This document shows positions 24,962 to 34,700 of a DNA stretch of 64,000 nucleotides, piece by piece. The first letter of the stretch is position 1, and each line of letters begins with the position of its first letter. The position numbers were made by a program, and so were the translations under genes. The notes beneath the pieces are model-generated. The model ran no database searches, had not been told where the DNA came from, and saw only the letters and a list, made by a program, of their open reading frames with translations. This DNA comes from Romanomermis culicivorax (lineage: Eukaryota; Nematoda; Enoplea; Mermithida; Mermithidae), in NCBI GenBank assembly GCA_963922205.1, contig CAWUHX010000204.1:496001-560000 (forward strand). The letters are read 5' to 3'.

Positions 24962-25439
24962 AATACTAATATGTGTGTCTTCTAGTTAAATCGAGATTTA
25001 AACCTACCCCCACCCAGGTTTAAAATCTCGATTTAAAAGGGTCAACTTTTAAATCGAGTTTAGCCTAAATCACTTTCTGTCATACCATAAAAATTAAATC
25101 GAGTTTTTAAAATGTGTTTAAGTCGAGTTTAAACTCGGTTTAACGCTAAATCGCCTTCTGTCATACGGCCCTTAATGAATTTTCATTCGGACAAACTAAA
25201 ATTCAAAAAGTAGGCAAGCCACTAAGAATTTGGATCTTTCAATCGGCAAAAATTTTTACACTCAAAATGTTTGAATCACATGAAAGTCAAAATTTTTATG
25301 AAGATTGCAAAAAAATTTTGGGAAAATGACCGAGAAAAATGTTAGTTTTCATCAAATTCGTCAACAAACAATACAGGATCAAACATTTATCCATAATATG
25401 TTGATAAGTAGAACTTATAAGCATCAACTAGAATGACCT

Positions 25440-26373
25440 TTTCTAACCGCGCACTAGAATATTATAAAAAATCATAAATGAATTGAAGTCAGGCCTCAAG
25501 TTGCACTCTGCTGTGCAACTTGGCGGAAAAATTTGGTTGCACAGCCCGAAATTGGTTTGCTGTGTGCAAAAAAACCCTGGGCACAAAGAGCTAAAAAATG
25601 TGTGCCAATGGCACAAAAAATTTATTCCAGCCTAGAAACATACTGCAAACCTTTAAAAAGTTTTATGCCAAAAGTTTGATAAAAATATAACTAAAGATAC
25701 TTTCGCCACACTAATTTACACAAAAATCGTGCCAACTCTATTTTGTCTAAGCACGTCAGTGCGATAAGAAAGACTGATCGAGAAAGCAGTTCATATGAGA
25801 TTCGAAAAGATATCAGATGCTGAGAGAATTCAGATATTTTTATATATTTTCAGACGTTTTATATTTTTGTTTAATTTTCGGCTACGAATTTTTTCTTAAC
25901 ACCGATGTAAAAAAATTAAGGATGTCCATAATTGCTTTCTCCCGAAGAAAAACTAAGCGGAAGGTCGCGTCTAGTAAATTTTTGGTTGAAAAATTGTGCC
26001 AACAATTTCAAATTTTTCTGTTCGAATCAAACACCAAAAATTAAAATTTCGGTTTCCAATCTCACTGAGTGAACAGTAGAAGTTAACTATTCCTATTCAT
26101 TTTGCAGTCATTGACAATCTCAAAGTTTGTTGCGATCATACAAATATACTATTATTCGAATGCAATTCTCTCGGGTTCTACACAAATAAAAGTAACTAAT
26201 TATTATACTTATTGACTCGGCGCCAAGCGCCGAGAAAGTTTGCGTCTTCAGCCCCTAAAATAACTAACAATCAAGGAAATTCAGCCTTCGGCCAGTCAAA
26301 AAATTTGTGCCAATTGGTGCAAGCGCCCAAAATTTTTTGTGCCATTCCAAATTTTTCTTTGCCAAAACCCGGC
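25440..26373. other. Repeat-derived intergenic sequence, no gene
   Basis: Contains R1-like blocks (TTGGTTGCACAG at about 25540, AAAAAAACCCTGG) and a GGCGCCAAGCGCCGAGAAAG hairpin at about 26220, close to the one at 57500. Several GTGCCAA/TTGGCAC-type blocks (25600-25630, 26305-26360) flank the region. Short frames lack family features. Confidence 0.4.
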
Positions 26374-26735
26374 ACTTATCCACTTTGGTCCACCTGCCGC
26401 AGCGTCAACCGTTGGCGTCTACAGTAATTGAGCAGCTATCCTGTGTACATCAGTAAACGCATTAATTTGCTTACACAATCTTAGGCTTAGGGGCGTAGCG
26501 ATGCGATGCGCCCGAAGGGCACAGCGCTGCGCTGGCACCCTCGGTGCCTCGGCTCACGCCACTGGCTCCGCTTCCTTGGTGTCTGATCTTTGTCGATTGT
26601 TGAATTGGATTGGGGATGCTCGAATGGAAATATGAACAGTAGGTTCGCATTTCTGTTCAACAGGAATCGTCAGCTGTCTTGTTGTAGACGCCAGTGGTTG
26701 ACGCCAAGGTACTAGGTGGACCAAACTGGATAAGT
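26374..26735. mobile_element. MITE-like element with ~55-bp terminal inverted repeats
   Basis: The left end, ACTTATCCACTTTGGTCCAC then CAGCGTCAACCGTTGGCGTCTAC, is mirrored at the right by GTAGACGCCAGTGGTTGACG then GTGGACCAAACTGGATAAGT. The 362-bp element is non-coding, is GC-richer than its surroundings at 26490-26580, and carries CTTAGGCTTAGG (26480-26491). Its right end directly abuts a LINE fragment, so it probably inserted in or next to that element. Confidence 0.8.
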
Positions 26736-27335
26736 ACCATTTTAAGTGTGAACTTTCCTATGACCAGCGCTTATCAAAACTGGGTATAGAACGCCTAGAA
26801 GTTCGTCGACTGTTATCTGCATTAAATCTCATGTTCCAAATCTTTAAGAACCAATCCTGCCTTAAACCATCAGATTTTTTCATTAGCAGCAGTTCTGACT
26901 GTACTCGCCGTAAAAATGACTACAAACGGATTACTGGTAAAGCCAAAACAAATGCAAGGCTTTATGATTTCTCCAACAGATATGTCAACATATGGAACAA
27001 CATCCCAAATGATGTTATTAGTTCTTCCAATCTACAGGCCTTTAAAACTATGGTGTCAAAAATAGATTTTTCAAGGTATCTTGGGGGGGCGCGTTAGTTC
27101 TGTTATGCATAGTAACCTGCGCTCCCTATTACTTACAGCGTGATTTACTGTAATCATTTTTCGCCTATCGTCACATCTTTAATATGGTTTTTTCGCATTT
27201 TGTTTACTATTAGTAACAATTTTGTATTTTTTTTCTTTTCTTGTAATTACCGCTCAAATTATATTTATTCCCATTGACTGTCATCGTTGTTTATTTTTTC
27301 TAATGCAAGTAATAAATTCATTCATTCAAAAAAAA
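26736..27335 (+). mobile_element. 3' end of a non-LTR retrotransposon (LINE)
   Basis: An open frame from about 26738 to 27097 reads YDQRLSKLGIERLEVRR, then LYDFSNRYVNIWNNIPNDVI and SSSNLQAFKTMV. These are the C-terminal RT blocks of CR1/Jockey-like LINEs (RL--L-L--LE-RR, WN-LP--VV-S-SL-AFK). About 230 bp of 3' UTR follow and end in AATAAATTCATTCATTCAAA, a typical LINE tail. It is 5'-truncated by the MITE at 26374-26735. The frame is uninterrupted, so the copy is younger than the one at 20700. Confidence 0.85.
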
Positions 27336-27739
27336 CCCCATGTTTTGGTACAAAAAAACACTGGTGAATAGTAATCAAAATTTTTGAACAAGCTAATGTT
27401 TTTAGCTAGTTAAACAGCTCTTCAACGAAGTTGGAACATGTGAATATTTCGAAATCAATTAAAATACTTTTTCAAATTGCTGCAAGTTTTTAAATAATAT
27501 CTTCAGTGCCCAGTGTTTTACAATCGCAATTACAAAATGTGTTTTCTTTTTTCAAGCGTTGCAATTGCTGTTGTTTTCGCAGGGACGCCATCGCCGACCA
27601 CTTCCGGAAAGAAATTAAAATTTTTTTCGCTATTTTCGCCATATCGTTTTTTCGCTTAAAAATGTCACAGTTTGCTTTCTTTATGCAATTTTGAGCTTTT
27701 CTGAACATTGTCATGCTTCCCACCGTTTTTCCCCTCAAA

Positions 27740-28330
27740 CAGGGATTTTTATTTTTGCACAGGATGGGTTCAAATGTGCAACTTCGGCGTAAAATTTGGT
27801 TGCACAGAAAAATTTTTGGTTGCTCAAACTAAAATTGATAAATTCATCTGATTTCATCAGAAAAACGATGAAAATCTAGTGTTTTGTTTTACATTTAATT
27901 CGCGTCAGTTTTAGACTTTTAAAACTGAATTACCTGAGTTCTAGAGAAAAAATGAGACGTCTGACAATTGTAACTTGTTCGGTCTGGAGCGCTGGGAAAA
28001 TTTAGATTCTGAGACTTCTAAAACATTGGAAAATTTATTGTTTCATTTTTCCTTTGGGCAACTATCGTATATATCAATCTTATTTTTTTCACAATTTGGC
28101 AGCGTGGCATTTTGTCTCGGATTCTGATACCAGTAATTCTGACGGGAGAAAAAATTTGTATTTTAACATATTAAAATGCTGGAGAATGAACCTTTTCAAC
28201 TTTTATTCTGTGACGAAAAATCTTATTTTTCTGGGAACTCAATGATTTTTCAGTCAGGTTTGAAAAATTGAAGTTCGAAAATTATAGGCTATCAATCAAG
28301 AATTTGGATTATTCATTCTTCAACCGGCAG
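27740..28330 (+). repeat. Dispersed repeat R1, copy 3
   Basis: Shares TTGGTTGCACAGAAAAAT, TTTTTGGTTGCTCAAACTAA, GCGTCAGTTTTAGACTTTTA, GAGAAAAAATGAGA, TTATTCTGTGACG and TTTTTCAGTCAGG blocks, in order, with copies 1 and 2. No conserved reading frame is present. Confidence 0.7.
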
Positions 28331-28434
28331 AAGCTCCGGTCAATGTCCTCTGTTGAGCTGATGATGTTTTAAGTATTTCCTAAATGCGAAAAGTTTATAT
28401 TTATGATCACTAGCATCAGTTTACTACTCAATTC

Positions 28435-28448
28435 TTAGGCTTAGGCTT
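28435..28448 (+). repeat. Interstitial TTAGGC block
   Basis: Two TTAGGC units plus a partial third in repeat-rich intergenic DNA upstream of ARPC2. Confidence 0.65.
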
Positions 28449-28799
28449 GTTCCTCTTCATTTATGTTAATTTTATTGAAAAGTAACGTATACTTCTTTTG
28501 TTGAAATCGGTCAATCTTCAGCAGCATCCCACGCCTTCAGAAATCGTTTCCGCTAACTGAGCATACATGAAAAATGATCAGGATGATTTTCTGAACAAGA
28601 TGAAAGACTAAATTATCCATCAGCCACCCAGCCTAAAAAATCTTTTTGGCACGCCAAGTATATCGAAGTGTAAACTTGGATGTGTAAACCGGTAAGCAGC
28701 CGTCTTTGTACACTCCGTGCACAGCTGTAAGATAATAGGCTTGTGCCGCATTTATACTTCATTGTTGTCTCGTCACTTCGTGACCAAACAATTTTTTAG

Positions 28800-29000
28800 T
28801 TCTGTAAAAGGTCCGACCAGTTAGGAGGGGAGTAAACCCAAAATTTTGGGTTGGAGGTCCGAAATTCGAAAATTTTTTCAAAGAAGGTCAAAAACGCTAA
28901 TTTTTCCCAAATCTTACGGTTTGGAATTCCCCAAAAGCTTTTCCACAATGAGAACCATGCCCAAAATTTTTTTCCTCATTTCCAAATTTTTTTTAAAAGA
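28800..29000 (+). repeat. G-run repeat, decayed copy upstream of ARPC2
   Basis: Begins AAAGGTCCGACCAGTTAGGA, continues CCCAAAATTTTGGG and GGTCCGAAATTCGAAAATTTT, and ends in AT-rich blocks. Its G-runs are eroded compared with the 21.3-22.2 kb units. It ends about 100 bp before the ARPC2 start. Confidence 0.65.
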
Positions 29001-29064
29001 CTGATAAAAAACGATGATCTTAACGTAATTCACTCTTATTGGAATGTGCGCATATGTTTTTCAG

Positions 29065-29105
29065 AACTCTAATATTCATACTTGACTAGCAAGATACGTT
29101 AAATT
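29065..29105 (+). promoter_or_regulatory. 5' leader of ARPC2 after a splice-acceptor-like TTTTTCAG
   Basis: TGTTTTTCAG ends at 29064 and the ATG follows 41 nt later. The VCPIP1-like gene has GTTTCAG 9 nt before its ATG (ending 36797), and the chemoreceptor has TTTTTCAG at 57878 and CTATTTAG directly before its ATG. Such short leaders fit spliced-leader trans-splicing in nematodes, but a 5' UTR intron would look the same. Confidence 0.35.
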
Positions 29106-31384
29106 ATGATTTTACTGGAATTTAAAAATCAGATTATTCAAGAGACGTTGGAAATGAAATTCTCTAGTGCGCTCGCCGGGTATTCGCTTGTTAATCAACG
29201 GGTGAATTTTTGGAAAGTTTAATATTTTTTAGGAATAAACCGGAAACGATAGATTTACGCTTTGCCGATTTCGATGGCGTCACGTACCACATTTCTTCGA
29301 AAAGCGAAGACAAAAACATTATCACTGTGAGCTTGTCTCGATTTACGGTTGTGGTGTTATGTTTATGATTAAGCATCTAAATATTCCAAGACAAGTTAAC
29401 CAGTTATCAATAGTACGGAATTCATCCAATTTGACTCTTCAAAATGCGACCATTGATTTTTTCACTTTCAAATTATTAATCTTTGGTAAAAGATCGACGT
29501 TTCGAGAAATGTCAATTTTTTTCTCAATTTGGCTTTTGTTCTGTAAAAATAATTTTTGTTTGCTCTATTGTTTTAATGCATAAAATTATCTTTTGCATTA
29601 ATTGTTTCTTTTTAGTTAAGCATATCGTTGAAATTTTTCAAAGAATTGCAAGAACACGGTGCCGATGATGTAAGCTCAAGTTGCTTTTTTCGTATCAAAT
29701 GGCTTTTTTCCATCTTAACTGAACATTATTTTCAGCTCTTGAAACGCGAATATGAAGAATATTTGCAACACACTCCTGAATCTGGCTACAGCGTTTCTTT
29801 GGCGTACGATTTGTCTAAAATCGATTCGAATTATAAATCCTTGATAGAAAAAGCTTCACTTTTGAAACGTAATTGTTTTGCTAGCGTTTTCGAAAAATAT
29901 TTCGAGTTTCAAGAGCAAGGACGCGACGGCGAAAAAAGAGCGGTCATTCATTATAGGGAAGACGAGACTATGTAAGAGATAAAATAGTGTGATTTTTTTC
30001 GTTCGCGTGTTTCTTGCTTTAAATGTCACCACTTTTTCACTGAAACCTTCAAGAAAAATACATAAAAAGACTTTAAAACTTTTTGTAAAAATTTAAGCTT
30101 CAAAGAACTGACACTTTTAGGTACGTTGAAGCAAAATCGGATCGTGTCACGGTTATTTTTAGTACCGTTTTCAAAGACAAAGACGACGTAGTGATCGGGA
30201 AGGTTTTTGTTCAAGTAATTTAGCGCCTTAATGTGCATATCGCGCATATATTAGCAGTATTTTTCAGAAAATTTTAATGCAATATTTCACTGAAAATTTT
30301 TGGAATTGTTGATTAACTTGTCAGAATCAAAGGCTATGCACAGGAGGAAAGAATATTCGGCTGTTAATGCCTCAAAGTACGAAGTACCCTTCAATATGCT
30401 ATAAGTGGATTTTTATCATTTTTTATTGAAAATGGTCACGTCGCACTGCATCGACTTTTTAGAAGAAAATTTGCTGTTTCTTCTGTCTCATTATTTGTTG
30501 CTAGACAATTCCTTAAGTATACGCTCTTGCTCGTTATCAGGAATTCAAAGAAGGTAGAAAGGCGAGTCAGACTGCGCCACATGTCTTATTCTCGCATGGA
30601 GAACCGCCGATGGAGCTGAAAAATACCGACGCCCGTATCGGGGACAACATCGGCTATATAACGTTCGGTAATGCTCGAATTTCTGTTTTCTGGAACGAAA
30701 ATTCAGGAGACTTCAAAAGGGCGAAAACTTGTTGGGACATAGCTTAATACATGTGTCGTTTTCTCAAGAATCTGTGAATAATGCATCGCTGCTTCCTTTC
30801 TAATTTGATTTATTGTCCCGTTTGTTGGAAAAATCCTCACCTTCAGCCAAATTTAAGGAAGCTTTCGATTTTTCCCATTGTTATCTATGTTACATAGTAC
30901 CACCACCCTAAGTTTTTTATTTTTCAAGTTCTCTTCCCACGCCATACGGCCAAGAAAACGCGTGACAACACGATCAACTTGATTCACACGTTTAGAGATT
31001 ATTTGCATTACCACATTAAGTGCTCCAAAGTATGACTGACTTTTCTGTGCTTATTTCTGCTTGTCTAATCGTTCAATTTTTTAGGCGATGATTCATTCGA
31101 GAATGCGAGCTAAAACGTCGGATTTTCTAAAAGTTCTCAACCGTGCAAGACCCGAAGTGAAAGCAGAGAAGAAAACAATCACGTAAGAATAAAAACTTGT
31201 AGAGTTACTGAAATCCGAGGAACCTCTATAATCACATGAAAGAAAATGAGAGACGTCTATTTGTGGAAACTAGATTCGATTTTGTATTTTCGCATCATTC
31301 GATTTTTTATGTTCCTATCGATGTATATTTCTTCCTGTAAATTATTGTTTTACTTTTAGGGGTCGAACTTTTCAACAAATATAG
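29106..31384 (+). CDS. ARPC2: Arp2/3 complex subunit 2 (p34-Arc), complete
   Basis: The p34 subunit of the Arp2/3 complex, which nucleates branched actin filaments; with ARPC4 it forms the structural core that contacts the mother filament. Nine exons with GT-AG borders and matching phases: 29106-29179, 29233-29326, 29616-29669, 29736-29971, 30121-30214, 30541-30667, 30929-31029, 31085-31182, 31360-31384. The product is 299 residues; the human protein is 300. Matching blocks run throughout: MILLEF at the start, [124 protein letters not shown] and a final TGRTFQQI. The ATG matches the family start exactly. Some introns are very short (53-66 nt). No defect is seen, so it should be functional. 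Confidence 0.98.
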
Positions 31385-31697
31385 TCAATCGTTTGACTCA
31401 TACCCTTGCATTATCATGCACCTCATGCATGAGCTATTATGCATATTTCATAATGTCCGTTTTGCCGTTTCGTGATAATGATAATCTTATACGATCGGTG
31501 CGACTGTTCCATTACTTTTATGCAAATTTTTCCGTTCGTTAGGTCATTTTAACCCAAAGTTGCAGTTATTTATTTGTTATAATTATGTGTATATAATCAT
31601 GAAGCATAAAGATGTCTTCGCTGCAATAAGCCATCATCTTAAGCATCATGGCGAGTTGTCCGAAAAGTAAAAATTTTTCCACATCCATAATGTGCAG
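31385..31697. other. 3' flank of ARPC2, no gene
   Basis: AT-rich sequence with no coding blocks. A CATAAA at about 31604 is a possible weak poly(A) signal; no perfect AATAAA is seen close to the stop. Confidence 0.3.
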
Positions 31698-32435
31698 TGT
31701 AAACGGTCCCACCTCTATTCAGCGGAATAGTCAACAGCGAAACTCAAAATAGCGAGAATCAATACAACGATTCCCAGAATAGCGAATTTTCAAAAAAGTT
31801 ACCTATGGTAAAATGGAGATTGGGCGGGATAGACGGCGTGTAAACAACACAGCCCTCAAAACAGCGATTCTCATTACAGCGAAGTCTCAATGCAACGATT
31901 CTTATTACAGTGAAGTCTCAAAAGGGAAAATCTTAGTACAGCGAATAGTAAAAAGTTTTGTGCATTAGAGTAAACGCACACATCATTTTCATAATAAATA
32001 TGCAAATTAGGTATATTTAAATCGTTTTTTATATGTTTATTTTTAGTTGCATTTGGCCATCTAAGTTTTACATGCTTTTGTACTGCAGGTGCGGTAGGTT
32101 TGCACCAACGAATCATTCCAAAATCGCGAAAAATATCTGTCAGAAAAACATTAAACAAAAACAATTATCCTAAGGATTCCCTAGTTCCAAAAAAATTGAA
32201 TTACTGAAATGAATAGAATAATTAAGCAGTAAAGGCAGAACAAAAACCAAAAAATAACGGAACGAAAAGTAAAATAATGTAATGAAAAGCCGGTAATAAA
32301 TAGAACAAAAGTACACGACCTGCAAAAATTAAACAAAATAAATAAAACGGCTAAAAAAATATAAGAGAAAATAAGGCAAAAAAAGATGCAAATAGATATG
32401 TTAATGATAAACGAACCAGAATAAAAAGCTATAAT

Positions 32436-32577
32436 GTCGGGAAAACACATGCTATAGAGCCATAATATCAGAAATATTGTGATTCATGTCAAAGTGTGTG
32501 ACAACCAGCATCCACCATCGAAATGGAGGACCAAATAGATCTATCATGGCAAAATGTCTACCCCGCTCAATCTCCAT
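32436..32577 (+). repeat. 142-bp direct repeat, copy 1
   Basis: Starts GTCGGGAAAACACATGCTAT and ends CTCAATCTCCAT. It appears identical to 33455-33596 in the same orientation. The perfect match suggests a recent duplication or an assembly artefact. Confidence 0.85.
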
Positions 32578-32580
32578 CAG

Positions 32581-33320
32581 ATTTGCGTGAGGTACTTTAC
32601 TTCTAACCAATCGGTCGATACGGCCGGGACAAATACGGGACGGGGGCGATAATATACGGCTTTACAATACTCGACGGCTGCTTCAGACGTCGATACGACA
32701 ATGATACGATAACGCGGCGAGTATACACGGCTTAATTGCTTCCGAATAAAAAATGAGACTCGCTCTCAAAACAATGCTTGCAAATACGGGCGCGGGATTG
32801 AAAAATTGAACGATACAAGAATAAGAATGAATAAATCACACTTTGCTTCTTCTTTTATACGGCGATTCTGGCCACTCCCTGGGCGTCGCGGGAGGTCGAG
32901 CTTCTGTCCATCTTCTTCCGCCAATCGTCATTTCCTGCTACGCTTCTTATGCTTACTTAGTTACGCCTCTCTAACGCTTTTCTGGTACCGTATGCTTTCT
33001 GTGCTTCACTTGCTTTCTACGGTGGGCTTGGCCACACCTTTGTGCTTCTGTGCATGCTTCCTGTATCGGTTTCTCTGTATACACATGTTTTGTGGGGCCG
33101 CCGCTACCGTTACACTTGAGACTACTGTACGGCGGGGCTTCTACGCATTTTACTGTGTGCAGGTGTTGTTTACGATTTTTACTGGGGATTACGGTAGCTG
33201 TGGAATGTGTAGTTTAGTGTAGGTTCTAGGGGAACAGCTGCCGTTTGTGCAAATTAATTAGGGCGTCTTAATTGGGCTACCGGGGTGTGAATGGATCAAA
33301 ATAAAGTACTTCACGTAATT
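32581..33320. mobile_element. Candidate inner element with ~22-bp terminal inverted repeats
   Basis: The left end ATTTGCGTGAGGTACTTTAC is mirrored by GTAAAGTAC-like sequence at the right (AAATAAAGTACTTCACGTAAT reversed), about 18 of 22 bases matching. GC content is higher than in the flanks. A 138-codon open frame (32806-33222), rich in Cys, Phe and Leu, shows no known domain and may be chance. Confidence 0.45.
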
Positions 33321-33454
33321 TTGTGGGAATGTTTGGGTGTGAATCCCAGACATCCTCGAGACGATAAAATGTGAAAATAAAATAATATCTAATAAATGTC
33401 TATTACATACAGTATGCTACATATTTACAGTACTGCTTTAGCAGGTACGTTACA

Positions 33455-33596
33455 GTCGGGAAAACACATGCTATAGAGCCATAATATCAGAAATATTGTG
33501 ATTCATGTCAAAGTGTGTGACAACCAGCATCCACCATCGAAATGGAGGACCAAATAGATCTATCATGGCAAAATGTCTACCCCGCTCAATCTCCAT
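33455..33596 (+). repeat. 142-bp direct repeat, copy 2
   Basis: Second copy of 32436-32577; 877 bp separate the two. The 3' flank of this copy (TTTACCATTC...) continues the inverted arm and matches GGTAAAATGGAGATTG at about 31807 in reverse, while copy 1 is interrupted at that point. Confidence 0.85.
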
Positions 33597-34700
33597 TTTA
33601 CCATTCTAAAGATAACTTTTTTGAAAATTCACTATTTTGACAATCTGCTCTTAGACTTCGCTGTTTTGAGAATCACTGTATTAAGATTTCGCTGTATTGA
33701 GAATCGCTGTTTTGAGACATCGCTGTATTGAGTCGCGCTATTTTGAGTTCCACTGTTGTGTGTTTCGCTGAATAGGGGTGAAACCGGGTAGACATTTTGG
33801 CGCACGGCTATTTGGTCCACCATTTCGATCTGGTGGACGCTGGTTGTCACACATTTTGGCACCAATCGCCGCATTTCTGACTTGCTCTATATCATGTGTT
33901 TCCGTGACATTACAGCTTTTTATTCTGGTTTGTTTATTATTGACGTATTTACATGCATGTTTTTTTCTTTTTTCCTTTATTGACCTATTCCTTTTTATAT
34001 TCTTCTGATTTTGATCCACTTTTTGTTCAATTCTTTCAGGTTGTATACTTTCGTTCTTTTTGTTCAATTCTTTCAGGTTGTATACTTTTGTTCTACTTGT
34101 TACCTACTTTTTATAACATTGTTTTACTGTTCGTTTCTTTATTATTTGTTTTTTGTTTTGCCTTTACTGCTTAGTTACTTTATTCATTCTATTTTATTTA
34201 TTTCATTAATTTAATTTTTTTGCAATTAAGCTCCATACAAAATAATTTTAATCGGAAATCCTTATAATAATTTTTTATTTTTGTTTTCTTTCAAACGTTT
34301 TGCGAAAATGTTTTTCTGACAGATATTTTTTGTGATTTTGGAATGATCTGTTCGTGCATAGCTACCGCAACTGAAGGACAAAGCTTGTAAAACTTAGATG
34401 GCCAAATGCAACTAAAAATAGACTATCTCAACTGGCAAAAACGATTTTAATATACCTAATTTGCACATTTATTATAAAAATGATGTGTGCGTTTACTCTA
34501 ATGCATAGAACTCTGAACTATTCGCTGTATTGAGATGCGCTCTTTTGACAATCGCTGTTTTTGAGACTTCACTGTTTTGAGAATCAGTGTATTGAGATTA
34601 CGGTGTAATTAGAATCGCTGTTTTGAGAAACGCTGTTTTGAGTCTCGCTATTTTGAGTTTCGCTGTTAAGCGTTTCGCTGTATGGGACACACCGGATAAA

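Larger units (their letters stand above)
23594..25171. mobile_element. PIF/Harbinger DNA transposon, defective
   Basis: 1578 bp flanked by TTA target duplications (23591-23593, 25172-25174), the TSD typical of PIF/Harbinger. Terminal inverted repeats begin GGGCCGgATGACAGAAGGCG on the left and GGGCCGTATGACAGAAGGCG on the right (reverse complement), followed by GATTTAG. A second ATGACAGAAGGCGATTTAAA copy at about 23712 and a TTTCTGTCAT copy at about 25075 make double ends. Subterminal DNA is filled with TTTAAACTCGATTTAAGTCG units. Inside are a Myb/SANT-like gene (plus) and a broken transposase (minus), the usual two-gene Harbinger layout. Confidence 0.93.
23205..25430 (+). repeat. Dispersed repeat R1, copy 2, split by a Harbinger insertion
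   Basis: The left part, 23205-23593, matches the first half of the 20090-20690 repeat. The right part, 25172-25430, matches the second half, including the ATCCATAATATGTTGATA end. The two halves join cleanly if the 1578-bp transposon and one TTA are removed, which shows that the transposon arrived after the repeat. Confidence 0.8.
31698..34700. mobile_element. Large inverted-repeat element with AGCGA minisatellite arms
   Basis: The left arm (31698-32577) and right arm (33600-34700) are mostly inverted copies of each other. Both outer ends carry degenerate 13-16-bp units such as AACAGCGAAACTCAAAATAGCG. Inside lie the matching blocks GCATTAGAGTAAACGCACAC, TTAGTTGCATTTGGCCATCT and TTGTGATTTTGGAATGAT (the last in opposite sense). 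A third, inner minisatellite end at 33600-33785, with TTTCGCTGAATAGGGGTG, suggests two nested or fused copies. No transposase was recognised. A foldback-type or MITE-like DNA element with long arms is the likely class. Confidence 0.75.

Noticed and set aside
32806..33222. 138-codon plus-strand frame rich in Cys, Leu and Phe
   Set aside because: Sits in a repeat-derived insert, has no recognisable domain and no splice partners; kept only as a note on the element.
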